Source: Thermodesulfobacteriaceae bacterium (lineage in GTDB: Bacteria; Desulfobacterota; Thermodesulfobacteria; Thermodesulfobacteriales; Thermodesulfobacteriaceae). From it: a DNA stretch of 8,278 nt. A model generated the notes under the pieces. That model was not told the origin of the DNA and made no database searches. It saw nothing but the letters and a program-made list of their open reading frames with translations. Where the stretch lies: contig WGAR01000171.1 of the NCBI GenBank assembly GCA_015494725.1, forward strand, positions 1 to 8,278, written 5' to 3'. Below, one piece after another: positions 1 to 5,632 of the stretch. Every line of letters begins with the position of its first letter. Positions within the stretch are counted from its first letter, which is position 1. The translations under genes were made by a program, and so were the position numbers.

Positions 1-440
1 GAGTAGGCTACTTCCAACCCGAGGTTCCAGCGATAGGGAACAAAATAAAGCAGGTCTCCGAAGAGGATGCGGCCTTCGTCGGTGAGATCATCATCGCTGG
101 AGATATAATGGCCCCCTAGGCGCAGGGATAAACGGGAGAAAGGGGTTCCGGTTCGAATATAAGCTAGGGTGTAGTCGGTTTGATCCAGGTCTTCATAGCC
201 GGATTTATAGTTCAGATGAAGCTGAGAGACTGCGGCCTCCACCCCCTGATGTAATCCGTCGCCCAGGCTGCCGTAAAGGGTAACCGCATAACCGTCTTTT
301 TTGAGCTTGGAGTTTCCATAGTTGAGATAGGTGCCGTAAAGAGCCAGATATTTTTTAAGATTTCCGCTCCAACCTAGGCCGTTAGAAAGGGCTAAAGCAA
401 ACAGGGTCAGAGCCAGGAGAAAATTAATCCTCCCTTTCAT
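1..440 (-). CDS. Outer-membrane beta-barrel protein, N-terminal part (runs off window)
   Basis: I see an open frame of 146 codons from ATG at 440 with no stop before the window edge, so the C-terminus is missing. The N-terminus reads as a Sec signal peptide: MKGR, then a hydrophobic core INFLLALTLFALAL, with probable cleavage near residues 20-24. The rest alternates polar and hydrophobic or aromatic residues in short strands (YLALYGTYLNY, YAVTLYGSL, YTLAYIR, LSLRLGGHYI) separated by Gly/Asp/Ser turns, as in outer-membrane barrels. The start is supported by AGGAGG about seven bases upstream, inside the end of the preceding transporter/peptidase gene, which it overlaps by 17 bp. It is the fifth visible gene of the left operon. 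The family resembles small porin-like proteins, but I cannot assign one. A role in passing a product or substrate of the operon across the outer membrane is inferred from position only. Confidence 0.75.
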   Translation of the reverse strand, partial: MKGRINFLLALTLFALALSNGLGWSGNLKKYLALYGTYLNYGNSKLKKDGYAVTLYGSLGDGLHQGVEAAVSQLHLNYKSGYEDLDQTDYTLAYIRTGTPFSRLSLRLGGHYISSDDDLTDEGRILFGDLLYFVPYRWNLGLEVAY

Positions 441-2508
441 CCTCTTTCCTCCTGATGGTGAAGGATCCACCGAAACTCTGGACTTTTATTTCTTCAAATC
501 CTTTCTGCGGTGCCAGACGAGTATAAACCCTAAATCTTTGCTTACCATAGGAGATTTCCCCTTCCAAGTCAAGTTTTCCTAAGGCCCGGTAGCGGCCTCG
601 GGGCTTAGGTAGAGAAGGATAGAGGGAGAGAAGCAGGAGATAAAGTTCCTTTTTCAGGGGAGAGAGCACCACCTCCAAGGGGAGATGATCCGTCCAGCGA
701 AGATGGGGACGAAGAGCAAGAGGAATCTTGGGGGCAGCCAGGAAAAACCATCTCAGAGGGGAGCGGGTGGATCCGTCGTAGGCGAGAAAATAAAAGGCGG
801 AGCCCCTCTGGACGAAATAAAGACGGGCCTTGCCATCGGTAAGATAGAAAGTCCCGTCCGGAGCCATCTCCACCCGAAGGGAGAAGGTTTGTTGGGATCC
901 TTTTTGATCCCGGATTTCGTAAATATACCGATCCCCCAGGAGAAAATTCAGGGCATGCTGAAGACGTTTTTCCGGAGGGGCCGGTTCTAGGGTTTCTTCC
1001 TCTGCGGGTAGGGAAAAATCGCGGAATTCTCCGTTCCTTAGATAGGAACTGAATACAAAGGGAAGGGTGGGGCTCCCTATTTCAGGACCGCTTTGAATAT
1101 GAATATGGAGATGGGGTTCCGGAGCATAACCGGAGCTTCCGCACAGCCCGATGAGGGTTCCTTTGACGATCCAGTCGCCCTTCTTTACCCGAAAGGTTCC
1201 CGGGCTGATATGGGCCAGCACCACATAGAAACCCCGCGGATCGTAAAGGATGATATGGTTGCCCCAGGGATAATCGTGGTTGGCCGATCCCGGAGCTTCG
1301 TCCGGAAGACCGTCCACCAGTTCCACCACCCTTCCGGTAACCGGAGAGAAGACCGGTTTACGGTAGGCATAATAATCGTTCAGATTCAGACCCTCTCCGG
1401 TGTGGGTGCGTCCTTCCTCGTCGGTGATGACCAGATCCAGGGCATAACGCCAGGCTCCTTTATGGGTGAAGCGTCCGTTCGGTCCCTGCCAGACCGTCCA
1501 CCTGCCGCTGACCGGAACCTCCAGATCCGGATCACGGGGGAAACGTGTTTCCCGATGGAGGTAGTAATCCAGGGTCCTTTCCGGGGTGCCGCGATAGTAA
1601 AGGGTGAGTTTGCGGTAACGGGAGAGCCCCAGACTGTAGAGCATCAGTAAAGTGACCAGATTGAAGGGCAAGGCAAAGGCCGGAAGCCCGAATTTTTCCC
1701 AGAAGATACGGGAGGCCTCGGTGAGGGGCACGGCGATCACCGAGGCTATCAGGGCCAGAAGATAGCTTTCCGGCGAAGGGATCAGAAAAACGCCTCCTGT
1801 GGCCAGGGCGATGAGGACGAAATTGAAGTGATTGGGATCGGAAAAGGCCTGGTGTGCGGAACCGGTGAGGAGATAGCTGGTGAGGGTTCCGGCCAGGTAG
1901 CCCGCCAGGGAGAGGAGGGCCAGGATGCGGGAGAAGACCAGCAGTATGCCGAAGAGGATCAGGCCAGGCACCGGGTAAGGCATGAAGAAGATGGCTCCCA
2001 GAGAACGCAGAAATCCCTCTATCCAGAGGGGCAGGTGGAGATTCCAGAAAATTTCCGGGGGATGAAGGGCCACGAAGAGATTGGAATAGCGGTAAGAGGC
2101 CAGGGCTGCGGTAATGCTTCCCATCACGAAAGGAAGACTGAGCACCGGGAGTCGAAAATAGTAAGACAGGGCCGAGGATAGGCTATAGGTAAGAAGGAAG
2201 GTGAATATGCCCATAAGGGCCAGAAAAATAAGGCTCAAAGGGCCAATACGAAAGAAGTAACCGATGGAGAGTCCGACCAGTAGAGGATTATAGATATAGA
2301 AATCCAGGCGCAGGAAGTCTTCCCTAAGTCCCAGAAAACGGGCTGCAAGGTAGGCCGAGAGTACGCAAATCAGCCCGGATAGACCCAGATTGGGACTTAA
2401 GAGGGTGAGGAGGATAAGAATACCCAGTCCGGCCAGGGGATGGGGCAGGAAGAGGATGCCGGAGTAACTGTTCAGGATGGAGGTTATGACCGGTTTAAGG
2501 CCCTTCAT
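424..2508 (-). CDS. Urea-transporter domain fused to M23 metallopeptidase domain
   Basis: The 694-residue protein has two recognisable parts. Residues 1-295 are a urea-transporter (UT) family membrane domain with both internal repeats: NPLLVGLSIG (74-83) with LPVLSLPF (120-127), and NFVLIALATGGVF (229-241) with LPAFALPF (275-282). I count about ten hydrophobic spans, so the domain looks complete. Residues 335-490 are an M23 (LytM/lysostaphin-like) peptidase: H349 and D358 as the H/D metal pair, H433 in LAHIS, and the HLH motif at 466-468. All expected zinc and catalytic positions appear present, though H349-D358 spacing is longer than the usual H-x3-D. Residues 500-694 are probably beta-rich and unrecognised. 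There is no signal peptide; TM1 would target the protein. The ATG overlaps the upstream stop (ATGA) and has no clear Shine-Dalgarno, suggesting re-initiation. No urease genes are nearby, so urea as the substrate is not assured. Confidence 0.88.
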   Translation of the reverse strand: MKGLKPVITSILNSYSGILFLPHPLAGLGILILLTLLSPNLGLSGLICVLSAYLAARFLGLREDFLRLDFYIYNPLLVGLSIGYFFRIGPLSLIFLALMGIFTFLLTYSLSSALSYYFRLPVLSLPFVMGSITAALASYRYSNLFVALHPPEIFWNLHLPLWIEGFLRSLGAIFFMPYPVPGLILFGILLVFSRILALLSLAGYLAGTLTSYLLTGSAHQAFSDPNHFNFVLIALATGGVFLIPSPESYLLALIASVIAVPLTEASRIFWEKFGLPAFALPFNLVTLLMLYSLGLSRYRKLTLYYRGTPERTLDYYLHRETRFPRDPDLEVPVSGRWTVWQGPNGRFTHKGAWRYALDLVITDEEGRTHTGEGLNLNDYYAYRKPVFSPVTGRVVELVDGLPDEAPGSANHDYPWGNHIILYDPRGFYVVLAHISPGTFRVKKGDWIVKGTLIGLCGSSGYAPEPHLHIHIQSGPEIGSPTLPFVFSSYLRNGEFRDFSLPAEEETLEPAPPEKRLQHALNFLLGDRYIYEIRDQKGSQQTFSLRVEMAPDGTFYLTDGKARLYFVQRGSAFYFLAYDGSTRSPLRWFFLAAPKIPLALRPHLRWTDHLPLEVVLSPLKKELYLLLLSLYPSLPKPRGRYRALGKLDLEGEISYGKQRFRVYTRLAPQKGFEEIKVQSFGGSFTIRRKEDERED

Positions 2509-3845
2509 CGAAGATGTTCAGGGATCCGCTCCCGATGCACCACGTCTTCCAGGGTTTCAGCCTCCCGGATTACCTCCACCTGTCCGGATTCCCCGATCAG
2601 GACCACCCGGGGGCGATAGGTGATGAATTGCATCCACTGGGTAAGGTTGTAGGCCCCCACCGGGGAAAGGATAAGATGGGTGCCTCTGGGCAGGGGAGGG
2701 AGCCAGGCGTTTTCCTCCACCACGTCGATGTTCATGCATAGAGGGCCGTAGAGGATACAGGGCTCCGGTGGCCCGGGCAGTTCGCGCTCTATTTCTATGC
2801 GAAAGTGGTACCAGAAGGCCGTGAAAAGCAGGTTGACGCCGGCGTCCAAGACATAGGCCCGACGGCCATCGGCGAGTCGTTTGGCGGATCTTACGGTGGT
2901 GATAAGGAAGCCGGCCTCGTCCACCAGGGCTCTCCCGATTTCGAGAATAAGGAGAGGGTAGTCGCGGGCCATGGTTCCCAGAAGAAGGGAGCGGGCAATC
3001 CTTTCCGCATACTCAGAAAGAGGGGGAATTCCCACCTCCGGGGGAAGATACAGGCCCTTAGGACGGCTCCGGGAGGGGAAGCCCCCTCCCAGGTCCAGGT
3101 ATTCTATGTTCCAGCCGAATTCTTCTTCCAGTTTGCGGGTCAGACGAAGGAGTTTTTCCGCGGCCCGGGCATAAGCCTCGGGGTCGAGGATGAAGGTCCC
3201 CTGATGACAGTGCAGGCCCGCGACCTCCAGTCGGTCACCGGCGGCAATCCTCCGGGCCACACTCAATACCTCGCCGCTTTCCAGGTTAAACCCGAACCGA
3301 TCCCACCGGGGATAGATCCCGGTGTCCATATTGATGCGCAGGCCTATCCGAATTTTCTGCCCCGTTTCCCTGGCGATCTCCTCCAGATCCAGAATCTCGT
3401 CCAGAGAGTCCACATTGATGCGGGCCCCTTCCAGGACGGCCTGTTTCAGGATTTCCCGGGGCTTATAAGGCCCGTTAAAGATGATGTTTTCTCCGGGTAC
3501 CCCTAATCTCCGGGCCTTGTGATATTCAAAATCAGAAACCACCTCTGCGCTGGCTCCCTCCTGATGAAAGATACGACAGATGGCATCCAGGTAATTGGTT
3601 TTATAAGACCAGCTGAGTTCTACCCGCGGATAGTGACTCTCGAAGAGCCTTCGGAGATAGCGAAACTGGTCTCGAAGTCGCTTTTCGGAGAAGACGAAGA
3701 GGGGCGATCCGAATCTGCGCACCAGATCCTTTACCGGTACCCCGTCTATTTCCCGGCGCACCATGCGCAGAAGACCGCTTTTTTTGTCCCTGAGCAGGCC
3801 CACCTGGAGTTTGATGATGGAGGGTTTTTGATAGGGTTTTTTCAT
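2505..3845 (-). CDS. PLP-dependent decarboxylase of the DAP/ornithine decarboxylase (LysA-like) fold
   Basis: The 446-residue enzyme matches fold-type III decarboxylases. It has the Schiff-base lysine K82 (SWSYKTNY, in place of YAxKAN), the PLP-stacking His in GLHCHQGT (210-217), glycine loop DLGGGFP (251-257), EIGR (302-305, usually EPGR), LDAG (333-336), GPLCMNID (367-374, usually GPxCExxD) and GAYN (397-400). PLP binding is therefore expected. The substrate is uncertain: C370 and D374 are kept, but the Glu that follows the Cys in DAP decarboxylases is Met371. An N-terminal extension (1-40) before the usual start contains KPYQKPSI, resembling RiPP leader motifs. The ATG overlaps the ATP-grasp stop (ATGA), with GGGGAG a few bases upstream. 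As third gene in the operon it may make an amine or modify an amino acid used by the neighbouring ligase. True LysA is possible but less likely, because no lysine genes flank it. Confidence 0.87.
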   Translation of the reverse strand: MKKPYQKPSIIKLQVGLLRDKKSGLLRMVRREIDGVPVKDLVRRFGSPLFVFSEKRLRDQFRYLRRLFESHYPRVELSWSYKTNYLDAICRIFHQEGASAEVVSDFEYHKARRLGVPGENIIFNGPYKPREILKQAVLEGARINVDSLDEILDLEEIARETGQKIRIGLRINMDTGIYPRWDRFGFNLESGEVLSVARRIAAGDRLEVAGLHCHQGTFILDPEAYARAAEKLLRLTRKLEEEFGWNIEYLDLGGGFPSRSRPKGLYLPPEVGIPPLSEYAERIARSLLLGTMARDYPLLILEIGRALVDEAGFLITTVRSAKRLADGRRAYVLDAGVNLLFTAFWYHFRIEIERELPGPPEPCILYGPLCMNIDVVEENAWLPPLPRGTHLILSPVGAYNLTQWMQFITYRPRVVLIGESGQVEVIREAETLEDVVHRERIPEHLR

Positions 3846-4870
3846 CTTTCTCCCCTGGTGACCATGCGTTGAAAGAGGTCCAGGTCGGTTACCAGATCGT
3901 CGGTGAATCGGATATAAAGTTTACCGGCCGGATATTCCCAGTCTCTTTCCGGTTCCTCTCCCAGAGCGGCCCGAAGTAATCTTTCAGGTAGATTGAGCCC
4001 CACCCCTACCGCGAAATAGATCCAAGCCGGGAAACGGGGATTGATTTCGATAAGATAGATGTCTTCCCCGGAGACGATGGTTTCCAGTTCAAAGGCCCCT
4101 CGCCAGCGGAAATGCCGGACGAATTTTTCGGCGGCCTCAAGAAGCCCGGGATGCTTCACGGTTACCCCGGTCCAGATCTTTCCCAGAGAGGTGATCCAGA
4201 GTTTTTTTATGGCCAGGAGACCGAAGTGCCCACCCTCTCCGTCTCCCACTCCCACCACGTTCATCTCCTCGCCCTCTACTATTTCCTGGATGATCACCGG
4301 ATAGCCCCATTCGGCGGAAATACTCTGAAAATATTGCAGGGCTTCGGTGGAATTGTAGGCCCGAAAGGCCCGATAGAAGAGTCCCTTGACCATGACCGGA
4401 AAACGCAGACGGGAAAGAGCCCGCTGGAGTTCTTCATAGGAGGAAACCGCAAAGGTGGCGGGGGTTTTCAGGCCGGTGGCCTCGGCTATTACCGGTAGTC
4501 TATCTTTGGCCCGTAACTTGAAATGTTTACGGGTGGGAAGGAAACTGCGGACTCCTAACTCCGAAAGGCGGGGTTCCAGGTCTATAAAAAGGGGGAGTTC
4601 AGGATCGAGGGCGGGAATGACCACTTCGATTCCTTCTTTTTCTTGGATGTAAAGCAAACGATTAAGAAAGGGGGCCTCACCTTCGGAAGGATAGGGCATG
4701 AGATAGACCCTATCGATGAGGTCCGTGAGATAGACCCCCGGCTCCATGGCGTCATAGGCCAGCCCCACCACCGAGACCGGGATTGCTCCCTCCTTTAATC
4801 CCTTGATAATACCCAGCCCTGGTCCGGGATTATCCACGGCGTTTATTCCGGAGACCGCCACCTTGATCAT
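3842..4870 (-). CDS. ATP-grasp ligase (CarB/PylC-like)
   Basis: The 342-residue protein has the ATP-grasp layout. An N-terminal Rossmann-like domain (1-110) begins IKVAVSGIN and contains EVVIPALDPE (82-91). A middle region has lysines K123 and K162 (FPVMVKG) for ATP binding and the hinge IIQEIVEGEEMNV (193-205). The C-terminal metal/ATP site is GAFELETIV (258-266) and YLIEINPRFP (272-281), with E263, E275, N277 and R279. This pattern is typical of carbamoyl-phosphate-synthase-like ATP-grasp enzymes, which activate a carboxylate as acyl-phosphate and join it to an amine; PylC is one relative. Substrates cannot be read from the sequence. GGAAGG precedes the ATG, which overlaps the PqqD-like stop by ATGA; its own stop overlaps the PLP-enzyme start the same way. 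Its setting suggests amide-bond formation between an amino acid and an amine or carrier peptide (inference). Confidence 0.88.
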   Translation of the reverse strand: MIKVAVSGINAVDNPGPGLGIIKGLKEGAIPVSVVGLAYDAMEPGVYLTDLIDRVYLMPYPSEGEAPFLNRLLYIQEKEGIEVVIPALDPELPLFIDLEPRLSELGVRSFLPTRKHFKLRAKDRLPVIAEATGLKTPATFAVSSYEELQRALSRLRFPVMVKGLFYRAFRAYNSTEALQYFQSISAEWGYPVIIQEIVEGEEMNVVGVGDGEGGHFGLLAIKKLWITSLGKIWTGVTVKHPGLLEAAEKFVRHFRWRGAFELETIVSGEDIYLIEINPRFPAWIYFAVGVGLNLPERLLRAALGEEPERDWEYPAGKLYIRFTDDLVTDLDLFQRMVTRGER

Positions 4871-5112
4871 CTGGGTTCCTTCCAGAGGCCGTAGCGGGTA
4901 AGGACTTCCAGGAAGTCTTCCAGATCGCGCCGAGCTTCTTCCGGCGAGACCTCGTATTCCTGGCTCAGGAGCCGGGCTATCTCTTCGGGAGAAAGATCCT
5001 GACGCAGTTTTTCCAGGATAAAGAGGCCGGTTTCGTTTACTGTGTAACTGTTTCCGGTTTCAGGATCGAAAATGAACCCCTCCTCACTTATGGCCAATCG
5101 CCGAAGTTTCAT
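4867..5112 (-). CDS. PqqD-like small protein (possible RiPP recognition element)
   Basis: This 81-residue protein shows the PqqD pattern. A beta-hairpin start (FIFDPETGNSYTVNETG, 13-29) is followed by helices FILEKLRQDLSPEEIARLL, EYEVSPEEARRDLEDFLEVL and the end RYGLW. PqqD proteins are winged-helix peptide chaperones that bind leader peptides and present them to modifying enzymes. Here there is no radical-SAM PqqE or other classical partner. Instead it leads an operon with an ATP-grasp and a PLP enzyme, so its client is unknown. Length is normal for the family. The start is well supported: AGGAGG at 5117-5122, four bases before the ATG. It is the first gene after the intergenic region and probably sets expression of the whole left operon. 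Confidence 0.85.
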   Translation of the reverse strand: MKLRRLAISEEGFIFDPETGNSYTVNETGLFILEKLRQDLSPEEIARLLSQEYEVSPEEARRDLEDFLEVLTRYGLWKEPR

Positions 5113-5113
5113 T

Positions 5114-5122
5114 CCCCCTCCT
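5114..5122 (-). promoter_or_regulatory. Strong ribosome binding site of the PqqD-like gene
   Basis: On the minus strand these bases read AGGAGGGGG, immediately before the ATG at 5112. It is the strongest SD in the left operon and fixes the start codon. Confidence 0.75.
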
Positions 5123-5133
5123 GTATGAAGGGG

Positions 5134-5162
5134 ATTTTATCCCAAAGAGGAAATCTTTTCAG
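5134..5162 (-). promoter_or_regulatory. Candidate promoter of the left operon
   Basis: On the minus strand a -35-like CTGAAA (5157-5162, four of six consensus bases) and a -10-like TAAAAT (5134-5139, five of six) are separated by 17 bp. Transcription would start near 5127, giving a short leader before the SD. The match is moderate, and no better minus-strand pair was seen in the gap. Confidence 0.4.
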
Positions 5163-5166
5163 CTTC

Positions 5167-5195
5167 TTGACTTCTTAGCCATTTGGCTATATAAC
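5167..5195 (+). promoter_or_regulatory. Sigma-70-type promoter of the arsR-permease operon
   Basis: TTGACT (5167-5172) and TATAAC (5190-5195) each match consensus at five of six bases and are spaced by exactly 17 bp. The predicted start is around 5202, about 30 bp upstream of the arsR-type ATG. Both palindromes of the putative operator overlap this promoter. Confidence 0.7.
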
Positions 5196-5210
5196 TTTAT
5201 AGTTAAGAAG
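5171..5210 (+). promoter_or_regulatory. Putative tandem ArsR operator
   Basis: Two palindromes share one pattern: TAGCC-ATTT-GGCTA (5176-5180 / 5185-5189) and TAACT-TTAT-AGTTA (5192-5196 / 5201-5205). Both fit TARCY-N4-RGYTA, with centres 16 bp apart. They are flanked by outer inverted arms CTTCTTA (5171-5177) and TAAGAAG (5204-5210), giving a 40-bp dyad whose halves agree at 14 of 20 positions. The first lies in the -35/-10 spacer and the second covers the -10 box and start site, which would suit autorepression by the ArsR protein encoded just downstream. Binding by that protein is an inference. Confidence 0.55.
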
Positions 5211-5223
5211 ACAAAGAATGCCG

Positions 5224-5230
5224 AGGAGGG
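5224..5230 (+). promoter_or_regulatory. Ribosome binding site of the ArsR-family gene
   Basis: AGGAGGG lies three bases before the ATG at 5234. It supports this start over any upstream alternative. Confidence 0.7.
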
Positions 5231-5233
5231 TTT

Positions 5234-5632
5234 ATGAAGAGGCTTACGCGGCGGTTTAAGGCCCTCTCCGACGGAACGCGGCTCTCCCTCCTGGTCCTTC
5301 TTTCCGAAAGGCCCTGCTGCGTGTGTGAGCTGGCCGCGGCCCTTAACCTCTCGCAGCCCACGGTCACCCGTCATCTGCAAAAACTCTCCGATGCGGGTTT
5401 CGTTTCCGCGGAAAGACACGGCTTTTTCCAGATCTACCGCCTCGCCCCGGAGGACGATGAAGCCCGGAGGCTTCTTATGCTTGCTTTTGAGGCCTTAAAG
5501 GACGATCCCGCAGCCGAAGCCCTTCGTGAGAAGCTCCGCCGGCTTGAGGTGGGGCCACCCTTTCTGCGGCAAGAGGCCTGCGGGCTCTGCGCCGGGCCCG
5601 AAGAAAAAACCCTTGCGGAGAAGGAAGGATGA
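5234..5632 (+). CDS. ArsR/SmtB-family metal(loid)-responsive repressor
   Basis: The 132-residue protein is a winged-helix repressor of the ArsR family. It opens with FKALSDGTRLSLLVLLSE, typical of the first helices. CCVCELAAALNLSQPTVTRHLQKLSDAGFV follows as helix 3 and the recognition helix (about 28-57), then the wing ERHGFFQIYRL (60-70). C28, C29 and C31 match the CVCEL/CVCDL thiol site used by arsenic- or metal-sensing ArsR proteins, which release DNA when metal binds. A C-terminal tail adds C116 and C119 in CGLC, which could form a second thiol site or a redox pair. The gene follows a strong promoter with operator-like palindromes and overlaps the permease start by ATGA. It is therefore likely to repress itself and the efflux permease. 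Arsenic is not the only possible ligand; zinc, copper or antimony cannot be excluded. Confidence 0.92.
   Translation: MKRLTRRFKALSDGTRLSLLVLLSERPCCVCELAAALNLSQPTVTRHLQKLSDAGFVSAERHGFFQIYRLAPEDDEARRLLMLAFEALKDDPAAEALREKLRRLEVGPPFLRQEACGLCAGPEEKTLAEKEG

Noticed and set aside
2805..3506. Plus-strand open frame of 233 codons antisense to the PLP enzyme
   Set aside because: No domain motifs are visible, and the opposite strand carries a fully conserved enzyme pattern.
5113..5233. A hidden short precursor-peptide gene upstream of the PqqD-like gene
   Set aside because: No short frame with a start codon and SD fits in the gap without covering the promoters and operators.
5159..5419. Minus-strand frame of 86 codons reaching into the divergent promoter gap
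   Set aside because: Most of it is antisense to the ArsR gene. The remainder covers the operator region and gives a low-complexity, Lys/Gly-rich product.
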